Source of the DNA: CBDCUW01 sp965222745
GTDB taxonomy: Bacteria; Planctomycetota; Planctomycetia; Pirellulales; Pirellulaceae
DNA: 64,000 nucleotides
Direction of reading: 5' to 3'
NCBI GenBank assembly: GCA_965222745.1
Contig: CBDCUW010000003.1
Span: forward strand, 2,728,001 to 2,792,000
The notes beneath the pieces are model-generated. The model was not told where the DNA came from, did no database searches, and was given only the letters and a program-made list of their open reading frames with translations. Positions 34,833 to 43,937 of the stretch are shown one piece after another. The position numbers and the translations under genes are program-made. Position 1 is the stretch's first letter; each line of letters starts with the position of its first letter.

Positions 34833-35576
34833 GTGAGCGAGCTGTTCTATGATCGGTTGAAGCAAATGAATGCGGCCCAAAGGGAGGCCCTTTCTCGCCG
34901 TCTTGACGAACTTGGCGTGCCGACGGAGACGGAGACGACGAGACGCGATCTGAATCTGGTCGCCTACGTGGTCCGTGCGCCCGGGCACACCGTCACGGCA
35001 GCGGGGCTTCGCGGCAAACTCAAAGAAGCATTGCCCGCTTATCTGATTCCAAGCGACTTCCATGTTGTTGATTCCCTACCACGCTTGCCGAACGGAAAAT
35101 TCGACGCTTCGGCGTTGGCGAAAGCTCATTCTGATTCAATACCTGATTCGCGTCAGGAGCTCGATGACAAAGCGTCGCAACAACCACCCGCGCTGCTCAG
35201 CGTGAACGAGAGCGAGTCCGGATCGCGACCGGCAACTGACGACGATACAACACCCAGCAACACGCCATCGCTTGATAAGATGCGCGAGATGCTGATCGAA
35301 ATCTGGAAGCAGGTTTTGGCTCGCGACGAGGTCACGATCAACGACAACTTCTTTGATCTTGGCGGTCACTCTGTACTCGCGACACTCGTGGTTTCTCGAA
35401 TCCATCAGATCCTCGATACCGACCTGCCCTTACGGGCGCTTTTCGAGAAACCAACGATCGCCGAACTCAGTCTTCTGTTGATCGAAGAAATGAGTTCCTC
35501 ATCAAAGAAAAGCGGCGAAAAGAACGACGACGAACCGCAACTGGTCGCAAGACCGCGACGATCTCGCAAAGAATAA
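34833..35576 (+). CDS. Detached A-domain C-terminal subdomain + PCP
   Basis: 247 residues from a GTG start. After a short helical N-terminus (FYDRLKQMNAAQREALSRRL) comes LNLVAYVV..LRGKLKEALPAYLIPSDF..LPRLPNGKFD. These are the A9-A10 motifs of an NRPS adenylation domain, including the catalytic Lys of A10. A PCP follows with NFFDLGGHSVLA (phosphopantetheine Ser near residue 186) and a charged tail ending KKSGEKNDDEPQ..RSRKE. No A1-A8 motifs are present; they are at the end of the preceding gene. The two proteins should therefore assemble into one working adenylation module, with the N-terminal helix as a possible docking element. The acidic/basic tail may dock to the next NRPS. Confidence 0.88.
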   Translation: MSELFYDRLKQMNAAQREALSRRLDELGVPTETETTRRDLNLVAYVVRAPGHTVTAAGLRGKLKEALPAYLIPSDFHVVDSLPRLPNGKFDASALAKAHSDSIPDSRQELDDKASQQPPALLSVNESESGSRPATDDDTTPSNTPSLDKMREMLIEIWKQVLARDEVTINDNFFDLGGHSVLATLVVSRIHQILDTDLPLRALFEKPTIAELSLLLIEEMSSSSKKSGEKNDDEPQLVARPRRSRKE

Positions 35577-35607
35577 ACTGGAATGGTCCCAGACTAAGGG
35601 CACAGCG

Positions 35608-37512
35608 ATGCTAAGAATATGCTTGTTGAACATGCCTTTCGCCACGCTGAATCTGCCCTCGCTGGCGCTCACCCAGCTCGCCTCCGTGCTGCGTTCGGAA
35701 TATCAACAGCGTGTTGCGGTTGACATCATCTACGCGAATCAAGAGTTCGTCAATCATCTGGGATTTGACCTCTACCAATTCGTGGTGGAATCGTTGGAGG
35801 CCAATAACACAGGACTTGGTGAATGGTTGTTTCGCCAGCAGGCCTTTCCCGAATTGGCGGACAACAGCGAGGAATACTTTCGCCGATTCTTTCCTTCGAC
35901 CAACGAGGAGACGACGCGTCTGAAGCAGGAGTTATTGGAAAAACGCGCCAACCTCGATGCGTTTCTCGATGGGCTGGTCGATCGCCACGAACTGGATCGG
36001 GCGGACGTCGTCGGTTTTACTTCCATGTTTCAACAGAATGTGGCCAGCTTCGCGCTGGCGCGTCGGCTGAAGGACCGTTGCCCGGATTTGATAACCATCG
36101 CCGGTGGCGCCAACTGTGAGACGCCAATGGGAGAGGAGGTCATCAAGCATGTGCAGGCGCTGGATTTCGTGTTTTCCGGACCGGCACTTGTGAGTTTTCC
36201 CGCTTTCATTGGCAACGTTCTGGAGAACAATCTCGACGCCTGCCACTCGATTCGTGGCGTCTACTCCCGAAAGAACATTCTGGATGACCCGATCGCTGGG
36301 GGCACGATTGGTGAAGAGCTGGGAATCGATGTGCCCGTTCATCTTGACTACGATTCGTTCCTCGATGACCTGAGTGTGCGTTTCACGGATCAACACGTGC
36401 CTCCTCGGCTCAACTTTGAAACCTCGCGAGGATGTTGGTGGGGTGAGCGGGCACACTGCACCTTCTGCGGTTTGAATGGAACCACCATGGCGTACCGTTC
36501 CATGGCGCCGGATCTGGCCCTTCAACAATTTCGTTCTCTTTTCGACCGATATTCCAAACGTTGCAACCGATTCGAGGCGGTCGATAACATCCTGCCCCGC
36601 AGCTACTTCCAAGACGTGCTGCCCCATCTCGATACACCACCAGGTGTGTCGCTTTTTTACGAGGTGAAGGCGGATCTACCGGAAGCCCATGTCCAAATTC
36701 TAGCCGATGCCCGGGTCACCGAACTGCAGCCGGGAATTGAGTCACTCGCTTCCAGCACTTTGAAACTCATGAAGAAGGGGACAAGTGTCTTTACCAACCT
36801 GAAATTGTTAAAGCATTGCCGAACCTACGGCATCTTTCCTCTCTGGAATCTGCTGATTGGATTTCCAGGCGAGGGCGAGGAGGTGTACGAAAAATATGAA
36901 CGAGATCTGCCGTTGCTCACCCATCTTAGTCCGCCGGACGGCGTGAACCCGGTAAGGTTCGATCGTTTCAGTCCCTACTTTACCCGCGCTGGCGAGTACG
37001 GTTTGGACCTGCACCCTTACGATTACTACGAGTACATCTACCCGTTCAGCGAGCAGAGCCTTTCGAATCTGGCCTACTATTTCATGGATCGCAACATCCA
37101 TGCGAAGTACTTCACCGACATGGCGAAGTGGATTGATCGTCTGAGCGCTCTTGTCGATCGTTGGCGCAGCTTCTGGGGCGACGATGTCTCGTCGCATCCC
37201 CGATTGAGTTTCAAAGAGGATGAGGATGACGTGGTTGTCGATTCTCGCGACGGAGAATTGCGTGAGCACAAAATCGGGCCGGTCGCTTTGCATTTGCTGA
37301 AAATGATGGACACTCCACGGCGCGCGACCGACAAGGCACTGCAACCCGAGAATGCTCCCGGTATTGATGTCACCGAGGAGTTTGAAAAACTCCGGCAACT
37401 GGGGCTTCTCTTTCAGGAAGGGGATCGATACTTGAGTCTTGTGCTTCCCAAGGCTCCTGAATCAAATCGAGGCCGTACGCTTATCTACGGCCTTGATGTA
37501 CTCGAAGCATGA
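35608..37512 (+). CDS. B12-dependent-type radical SAM protein (RiPP C-methyltransferase-like)
   Basis: 634 residues. The radical SAM cluster motif is SRGCWWGERAHCTFCGLNG (Cys276, Cys284, Cys287; C-x7-C-x2-C). This form is typical of the family described as RiPP maturation radical SAM C-methyltransferase (bacteriocin maturation radical SAM protein 1), and NGTTMAYRSM follows as expected. An N-terminal ~200-residue region with IAGGANCETPMG is the cobalamin-binding-like domain. It would methylate an unactivated carbon using SAM and methylcobalamin. No precursor peptide gene is visible. Its stop overlaps the start of the next NRPS (ATGA), so it is an integral member of the NRPS operon and probably acts on a carrier-bound amino acid or peptide. 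Confidence 0.85.
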   Translation: MLRICLLNMPFATLNLPSLALTQLASVLRSEYQQRVAVDIIYANQEFVNHLGFDLYQFVVESLEANNTGLGEWLFRQQAFPELADNSEEYFRRFFPSTNEETTRLKQELLEKRANLDAFLDGLVDRHELDRADVVGFTSMFQQNVASFALARRLKDRCPDLITIAGGANCETPMGEEVIKHVQALDFVFSGPALVSFPAFIGNVLENNLDACHSIRGVYSRKNILDDPIAGGTIGEELGIDVPVHLDYDSFLDDLSVRFTDQHVPPRLNFETSRGCWWGERAHCTFCGLNGTTMAYRSMAPDLALQQFRSLFDRYSKRCNRFEAVDNILPRSYFQDVLPHLDTPPGVSLFYEVKADLPEAHVQILADARVTELQPGIESLASSTLKLMKKGTSVFTNLKLLKHCRTYGIFPLWNLLIGFPGEGEEVYEKYERDLPLLTHLSPPDGVNPVRFDRFSPYFTRAGEYGLDLHPYDYYEYIYPFSEQSLSNLAYYFMDRNIHAKYFTDMAKWIDRLSALVDRWRSFWGDDVSSHPRLSFKEDEDDVVVDSRDGELREHKIGPVALHLLKMMDTPRRATDKALQPENAPGIDVTEEFEKLRQLGLLFQEGDRYLSLVLPKAPESNRGRTLIYGLDVLEA

Positions 37513-40500
37513 GTTCTAGTGAGATGACCAAGACGACACTTAACATCGCAGATCTTGACGTCTTCCCTCTTTCATCGGGTCAAGAGGGACTCTGGTTTCT
37601 CAGCCAACTTGAACCGACGAATATCGTTTACAACGTAAGTTGTGCGATTGAGCTGCAAGGACCGGTGGACGTTGACGCCTTGGAGAAGGCGATCAATGAA
37701 GTCGTGCGACGACATGAGATACTTCGCACGACGTTCTCCGAAATCGAAAATCGCCCGATGCAGATTGTTGCTCCGGCGCAAGATCTGTCTCTAAAAGTGG
37801 TCGATGTCCAAGCGTTTCCTCCAGCGGAGAGACGCATGGCTGCTTTGAAGATCGCGGCGACGGACTATATGCGACCATTCGACTATACCAAGGGGCCGCT
37901 ATTGCGACCGTTGTTGGTTCGCATGTCGAACCGTACCCACGGTCTGTTCTTCGCGACCAATCACATCGTGTTCGACAATTGGTCTCTTGGGGTTCTGTAC
38001 CACGAACTTGCGGCCTTCTATTCGGCGAGCATAACTGGTTCGTCACCAGATCTTCCGGAGCTTACCATCCAATTTGCTGATTACGCTCACTGGGAGAGTG
38101 AACGCCTGAAGACCGAGACTCAGGTGCGGCAGCTTGATTACTGGAAACAGCAACTGGGGACCAACCCACCGCAGGTTTTGAAATTATCGTTCGCTCGTCC
38201 ACGCCCCGCCCAACGGTCCTTTTCCGGAGGCGCGGCCAGCATCTTTCTGGACGCCGAACTGAAAGAGGGGCTACGGGCCCTGGGCCGAAGATCGGGCACA
38301 ACGCTTTTCATGACGTTGGCGGCGGGATACGCCGCACTTCTTGCCCGTTGCAGTAATACGACTGATATCGTGATCGGGTCACCGGTCGCCAACCGTGATC
38401 GGCACGAAATCGAACAGTTGATCGGCTATTTCGTCAATAACCTGGTCCTCCGCATCGACGCTTCCGGAGATCCGAGTTGTCTGGAATTGCTCAAACGCGT
38501 GCGGCAAGTCGCTCTGGAAGCGTTCGCCCATCAAGACGTCCCGTTCAATCGAGTGGTGGAAGCGATACGGCCCCAGCGCAGCCTCAGTCATTCTCCGCTC
38601 TTCCAAGCTTGTCTTGATCTGCATACCGAACCGACCGAGCTATTGGATCTTCCCGGCGTCGTGCCAAACCCGCTTCTGGTGGAAGGTGTCGCCGCCAAGG
38701 AATTGGCGGGCAACACCGTTGATCTGAATCTTTCGTTTGGTGAACGCGAAAAGGACTTGCACGGATCGTTGGAGTTCAACGCGGAGCTGATTTCTTTGGA
38801 GCAGGCGGAGCATCTTGTACGACAGTTCAAGAGCTTGGTTGCCGATATGGTGGCCCACCCGGAGAAACGCATTTCCGAGTTGAACGTGCCTTCATTTTCG
38901 AAAATCGACCGTGTGCCGGACGATGGGGGTCACCGGTCATTGTCATACCCTGATCGCACTTGCGTTCACCATCAATTCGAGATCCAAAGCGCAAATTCGC
39001 CTGACAGCATCGCTGTTGTTTGTGGCAGCGTTCAACTGACGTACGCGGAGCTCAATGCTCGCGCGAACCAACTTGCACGCCACTTGCGTGAGCTCGGGGC
39101 GGTCACGGAAAGCCGGGTCGGTCTCTGCGTCCATCGGTCGATCGACATGGTTGTGGCACTTCTTGGCATCCTCAAGGCGGGCGCGGCTTACGTGCCGCTG
39201 GACCCATCGTATCCCGCCAAACGCTTGAGCTACATGCTCGAAGATTCGCGTGTCGGATTGTTGGTGTCGCACGCGGAACTGGATATCCCGGTCGACTCCG
39301 CTGTTCGCGTTGTGTATCTCGATCGCGAGCAAGGCGCGATGGGCGCGAAGCCCAAAACGAACTTGCCCGTTGATGTGCACCCGGAGAATCTGGCGGCAGT
39401 GATCTACACGTCGGGTTCAACGGGCAGGCCCAAGGGAGTCATGGTGCGTCACCAGGGGGTCTCCAACCTTCTGTTCGGCCAGCGAGAGGCGCTCGCCATG
39501 AAGGCCGGTGATCGCATGTTGCAGTTTGCTTCCCTCAGTTTCGACTCTTCGCTATGGGAAATTTGCGTGGCGATCGGAAGCGGCGCGACACTCGTACTCG
39601 CCAAGGCGGAATGGGTGGCGTCGGGGAATGACCTCCATGACTTGATGCAGAATTCTTCGGTTACCGTGGCGGCGCTTCCACCCACGATGCTGGCCAACCT
39701 CAAGCCGGATCTTCCCTCCCTTCGGGTCCTTCTGTCCGCAGGCGAAGCGTGCAACGAGCCGCTGGTCAACACGTGGGGTGTGGGAAGACGTTTCATCAAT
39801 TCCTACGGCCCTACCGAGACGACGGTTATCGCGACCCAAGCCGAGCTGGTTCCTGGTGAAGGCCGACCGCCGATCGGACGTCCAATCGCCAACGCGCGGT
39901 CCTACGTCCTTGATTCAGAGCTTCAAATGGCGCCCGAGGGAGCGTCAGGCGAATTGTACGCGTCGGGCGACGGACTCGCCCGCGGAGACTTGGCTCGACC
40001 AGAGTTGACTGCTAGCCGGTTTTTACCAGATCCTTTCTCGGCCCAACCGGGGGCCCGAATGTATCGGACTGGTGATTTGGCACGTCATCGCGAGGATGGT
40101 CAACTCGAGTTCGTTGGCCGAGCCGACCACCAGGTAAAGCTGCGAGGCATCAGGATCGAACTGGGGGAAATCGAGGCGGCACTGCGTCGACACTCCAGTA
40201 TCAAAGATTGCGTGGTCATGGGGGATGCCGATGGTTCGGATGCCGAGAACCCGACCCAACTGGTCGCTTATCTCATCGCCACGAAATCAAGCTCGCCACC
40301 AGCCGACCTTCCGTCCTACCTTCGCGGGGAAATCCCCAGCCAGATGATACCGTCACGGTTCATTTACCTTGACCAGTGGCCCTTGACCGAAAACGACAAG
40401 GTGGATCGACGTGCACTACAGAAAATGGGCGCCGATCAGCCTCTGCATCAATCCGATTTCTCGGCGCCCGAATCGAAAATTGAGGCGGATGTCGCCAAAA

Positions 40501-43500
40501 TCTGGGTTGAAACTTTGGGGGTCGAACGTGCCGGCCTTGACGACAGTTTCTTTGAATTGGGAGGCAACTCGCTGCTTGCCGCGGCCGTGGTGGCGGGAAT
40601 ACGGGATAGCTATGGCGTTGAGGTTTCACTGGGCGATTTGTTCGAACGTCCCACGCTCCGGGCGCTGGCGGCCAATGTCGAGCAGGAACTAGGAAACGAC
40701 AAACAGTCCTCGCCGCAGACGCCGCAGACGATGCAGTCAGTGCCACGGGATCGTGAACTGCCGCTGTCATTGGCACAGGAACGAATTTGGTTTCTGGATC
40801 GATTGTCTCCGCTCGATGCCAGTTACAACATTCCGCTGGCATTCAGGCTTCATGGACCGATAAGCATCCAGAAAATCGAAGAGAGCCTCGAACAGCTAAC
40901 TCAGCGTCACGAAATTCTTCGCACCAGTTTTCCGTTGTCTCAAGGACGCCCTATCCAAAAGATTCATCTCAAGACCCCCTGTCGACTGCAGGTGGTCGAT
41001 TTGAGTGGTAGGCCCGCGGCGGAACGCGAACGCCTTTGCCACGAGGTGCTGATGGAAGGTGCCAGTGTTCCGTTCATTCTGGAGCAGGGACCGCTATGGC
41101 GCACAACACTCGTCCGATTGAGCGACGACGAGCACGTGTTGCTGTTGACCGTTCAGCACATCATCGCCGATGGCCCATCGATGGTGCTTTTGCTGAACGA
41201 GTTCGCCACCATGTACCAGGCTGCGATCACGGGGACGGCAATCGATCTGCCGGCAGTTCAGTCGCACTATGCCGATTTCGCGTTTTGGCAGCGCAATCGG
41301 CTTGAAGACGAGAAGCCGGACGATCAACTCGCATACTGGCGACAAAAGTTGGCCGGAGATTTACCTCATCTGGATTTTCCTCTGGAGGGTCATCGTCCGC
41401 GAGTGCGTGCTACCAGCGGCCGACGGTTGCAATGGCAGTTCAGCCAATCGATGTCAGAAGAGGTTCGCGCGTTGTGCGTGCGCGAAGGCGTCACGCTGTT
41501 CATGATGTTTGTCGCCACGTTCAAAGCGCTGCTCCATCGCTACACGGGGCAAGACGACATCATTGTGGGGACACCCATCTCCAACCGCGGCCGAAGCGAA
41601 TTCGCCAACCTCGTCGGGTTGATGGTAAACACCGTTCCTCTGCGGACGAGTCTCGCTGGTGAACCAACCTTTCGAGACCTGTTGAAACGAGTGAAGGATA
41701 CCGCGGTCGGCGCGTTTGCGCATCAGGATCTTCCCTTTGAAAGACTCGTCAACGAATTGCAGCCGCGGCGCGATCTCAGTCGAAACCCGTTCTTCGACGT
41801 CTTTTTCGTGATTGATGACGACCCAGCCTCCAGATGGAAGCTGCCAGGTACTACCACCGCCCTGATGGACGTTTACAACGAGCGCACCAAGTTTGACCTG
41901 ACGCTTTGGGTGCGGGAAACGCCGGAGGGACTGGCGGGCGAATGGGAGTACGGCGACGATCTGTTCGACGCATCAACGATCGCTCGCCTCCAGGACCATT
42001 TTCATCGAATCGTTGAACGAGTGGTCGCTGCTCCCCAGCTGCGCGTCTCCGAACTTTCGCTCGTTTCGTCAGCCGAAAAACAAACGACGCTCGTCGAGTG
42101 GAACCGGACATCCAACGATTTCCCCGGCGAGCTGTGCATTCATGAGCTATTCGAAACGCAGGTGCTGCGTACTCCCGACCGCGTGGCACTGGTTGTCGGT
42201 AATGAGCGATTGACTTTCGCGGAGTTGAACAGGCGTGCCGAACGTTTGTCGCAGGAATTGCGCTCGCGTCAGATTGGGCCCGAGGTGCGCGTCGGAATCT
42301 GTCTCGAGCGAGATGCCAATTTGCTTGTGAGTCTGTTGGCGGTTTTGAAGGCGGGGGGTGCTTACGTTCCACTTGATCCGGAATACCCCGACGAGCGTCT
42401 GCAGTTTTTGATCGACGATTCTCAGGCAAGCTTGGTGCTGACCAGTCGCCGTTTGAAGGAACGTGTACCTGGGAGTGACACGCGGGTGATTTGTTTGGAC
42501 GTCCCCTCTGAATGGAGCGGAGGCGCGGTCGCACATCACGGCCATCGACCTACGTCCGAAAACGCTGCGTACGTTATCTATACGTCCGGCTCCACCGGGC
42601 AGCCCAAGGGTGTGGTCATCACTCATCGAAACGCCGTCAACCTGCTGACCTGGGCTCAGGTCAACTACTCGGTTGACGAACTGAGCGGAGTGCTTGCTTC
42701 CACTTCGGCTAGTTTCGATCTTTCGGTGTTTGAGTTTTTCGTTCCGTTGGTTGCTGGCGGCAAGGTTATCCTCTCGGAGAATGTTCTTGCGGTGGACAAG
42801 CTGCCCGCAGCCGAAGAAATCACGCTGATCAATTCGGTTCCCTCGGCGATCACCGAACTGGTCCAAACCAACAGAATTCCGAACTCGGTGAAGGCCATCA
42901 ATCTTGCTGGCGAACCTTTGAGTCCTTCGCTGGCTCGAAGCATATTCGATGCTCCAGCCGATTGTCGGCTGATCAACTTGTACGCACCATCGGAAACCAC
43001 AACGTATTCAACCTTCGCCGAGGTTCCAAGTGAAGACAATCGCCCGCCAAGTATCGGGCGTCCACTTGCGAACACAGAAACGTTTGTGTTGGACCGGTGT
43101 TTTGAGCCCATACCGATTCGTGTCATCGGTGAGCTGTACCTTGCTGGCGAAGGCGTCGCGCGAGGTTATCTCAACCAGCCCGCGATGACGGCTGATCGCT
43201 TTCTTCCCCACCCTTATTCAGGTGTTCCTGGAAGCCGCCTTTACCGCACCGGAGATCTTTCCCGCTACCGCAAGGATGGTGAACTGGAGTTCCTGGGCCG
43301 GCGCGATCATCAGGTCAAATTGCGAGGTTTTCGCATCGAGCTGGGAGAGATCGAATCTGCGCTGGAGGAACTCGAATCGGTCAGCCAGGCGGTGGTCCAT
43401 GACTTTGAATTCGCTCCGGGTGACCGGCGATTGGTCGCATACCTTGTGATGAATCATGGCTTCATCGGATCAAGCCCCGAATTGCGTCGCTACCTGGGGA

Positions 43501-43937
43501 ACAAACTACCGCACTTTCTGATCCCATCGATGTTCGCATTTTTAAGCGAGTTTCCACTGACTCCCAGTGGCAAGATCAACCGTCGAGCCTTGCCGAATCC
43601 AAGCAATCTGCTTCCGGAGGAAGATGTGATGCCTCATGAGAGCCCGCAAGGCTTGTTAGAGGAGAGGCTAGCGGAAGCCTGGCAGAAAGTACTTGGCACA
43701 GAAAAGGTTCGGCGTCACGACAGTTTTTTCGAAGTGGGAGGCGATTCGCTGCTCGCGGTACAACTTCAAACGCGCATCGCGGACTCTTTGGGAATCACTC
43801 TCGAACTTGTCGACATCTTCGAAGCGTCCACCGTGGCTTTGCTCGCTGAACGAGCCGAGAGTGTACTGGTCGACTCCATCGATCGTTTAAGCGACGCCGA
43901 GGCCGAGCGGCTTCTTCGAGACATGAACGCGACATGA
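37509..43937 (+). CDS. Bimodular NRPS: C-A-PCP-C-A-PCP
   Basis: 2142 residues. Module 1: C (16-460; active-site motif reads NHIVFDN, His152), A (480-895; YTSGSTGRPKG, NSYGPTETT, YRTGDLARH), PCP (Ser1021 in LGGNSLLA). Module 2: C (1085-1520; QHIIADG, His1217), A (1545-1960), PCP (Ser2080 in VGGDSLLA). Specificity residues, aligned by eye to GrsA: A1 D-S-W-T-L-A-S-V-I-K (hydrophobic or aromatic-like, uncertain); A2 D-L-F-S-N-A-L-T-Y-K. The second differs at one position from the Ala code I remember for microcystin McyA (DLFNNALTYK), so Ala or Gly is likely. No epimerase is present. The start overlaps the radical SAM stop and the end overlaps the next NRPS start. The C-terminal RLSDAEAERLL tail may be a docking helix. 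Confidence 0.93.
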   Translation: MSSSEMTKTTLNIADLDVFPLSSGQEGLWFLSQLEPTNIVYNVSCAIELQGPVDVDALEKAINEVVRRHEILRTTFSEIENRPMQIVAPAQDLSLKVVDVQAFPPAERRMAALKIAATDYMRPFDYTKGPLLRPLLVRMSNRTHGLFFATNHIVFDNWSLGVLYHELAAFYSASITGSSPDLPELTIQFADYAHWESERLKTETQVRQLDYWKQQLGTNPPQVLKLSFARPRPAQRSFSGGAASIFLDAELKEGLRALGRRSGTTLFMTLAAGYAALLARCSNTTDIVIGSPVANRDRHEIEQLIGYFVNNLVLRIDASGDPSCLELLKRVRQVALEAFAHQDVPFNRVVEAIRPQRSLSHSPLFQACLDLHTEPTELLDLPGVVPNPLLVEGVAAKELAGNTVDLNLSFGEREKDLHGSLEFNAELISLEQAEHLVRQFKSLVADMVAHPEKRISELNVPSFSKIDRVPDDGGHRSLSYPDRTCVHHQFEIQSANSPDSIAVVCGSVQLTYAELNARANQLARHLRELGAVTESRVGLCVHRSIDMVVALLGILKAGAAYVPLDPSYPAKRLSYMLEDSRVGLLVSHAELDIPVDSAVRVVYLDREQGAMGAKPKTNLPVDVHPENLAAVIYTSGSTGRPKGVMVRHQGVSNLLFGQREALAMKAGDRMLQFASLSFDSSLWEICVAIGSGATLVLAKAEWVASGNDLHDLMQNSSVTVAALPPTMLANLKPDLPSLRVLLSAGEACNEPLVNTWGVGRRFINSYGPTETTVIATQAELVPGEGRPPIGRPIANARSYVLDSELQMAPEGASGELYASGDGLARGDLARPELTASRFLPDPFSAQPGARMYRTGDLARHREDGQLEFVGRADHQVKLRGIRIELGEIEAALRRHSSIKDCVVMGDADGSDAENPTQLVAYLIATKSSSPPADLPSYLRGEIPSQMIPSRFIYLDQWPLTENDKVDRRALQKMGADQPLHQSDFSAPESKIEADVAKIWVETLGVERAGLDDSFFELGGNSLLAAAVVAGIRDSYGVEVSLGDLFERPTLRALAANVEQELGNDKQSSPQTPQTMQSVPRDRELPLSLAQERIWFLDRLSPLDASYNIPLAFRLHGPISIQKIEESLEQLTQRHEILRTSFPLSQGRPIQKIHLKTPCRLQVVDLSGRPAAERERLCHEVLMEGASVPFILEQGPLWRTTLVRLSDDEHVLLLTVQHIIADGPSMVLLLNEFATMYQAAITGTAIDLPAVQSHYADFAFWQRNRLEDEKPDDQLAYWRQKLAGDLPHLDFPLEGHRPRVRATSGRRLQWQFSQSMSEEVRALCVREGVTLFMMFVATFKALLHRYTGQDDIIVGTPISNRGRSEFANLVGLMVNTVPLRTSLAGEPTFRDLLKRVKDTAVGAFAHQDLPFERLVNELQPRRDLSRNPFFDVFFVIDDDPASRWKLPGTTTALMDVYNERTKFDLTLWVRETPEGLAGEWEYGDDLFDASTIARLQDHFHRIVERVVAAPQLRVSELSLVSSAEKQTTLVEWNRTSNDFPGELCIHELFETQVLRTPDRVALVVGNERLTFAELNRRAERLSQELRSRQIGPEVRVGICLERDANLLVSLLAVLKAGGAYVPLDPEYPDERLQFLIDDSQASLVLTSRRLKERVPGSDTRVICLDVPSEWSGGAVAHHGHRPTSENAAYVIYTSGSTGQPKGVVITHRNAVNLLTWAQVNYSVDELSGVLASTSASFDLSVFEFFVPLVAGGKVILSENVLAVDKLPAAEEITLINSVPSAITELVQTNRIPNSVKAINLAGEPLSPSLARSIFDAPADCRLINLYAPSETTTYSTFAEVPSEDNRPPSIGRPLANTETFVLDRCFEPIPIRVIGELYLAGEGVARGYLNQPAMTADRFLPHPYSGVPGSRLYRTGDLSRYRKDGELEFLGRRDHQVKLRGFRIELGEIESALEELESVSQAVVHDFEFAPGDRRLVAYLVMNHGFIGSSPELRRYLGNKLPHFLIPSMFAFLSEFPLTPSGKINRRALPNPSNLLPEEDVMPHESPQGLLEERLAEAWQKVLGTEKVRRHDSFFEVGGDSLLAVQLQTRIADSLGITLELVDIFEASTVALLAERAESVLVDSIDRLSDAEAERLLRDMNAT

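Noticed and set aside
34814..34835. Sequencing frameshift joining the two parts of the A domain
   Set aside because: The second part has its own GGAGG site at correct spacing, a GTG start and a new helical N-terminus; joining would also need removal of an in-frame stop. Resequencing could still overturn this.
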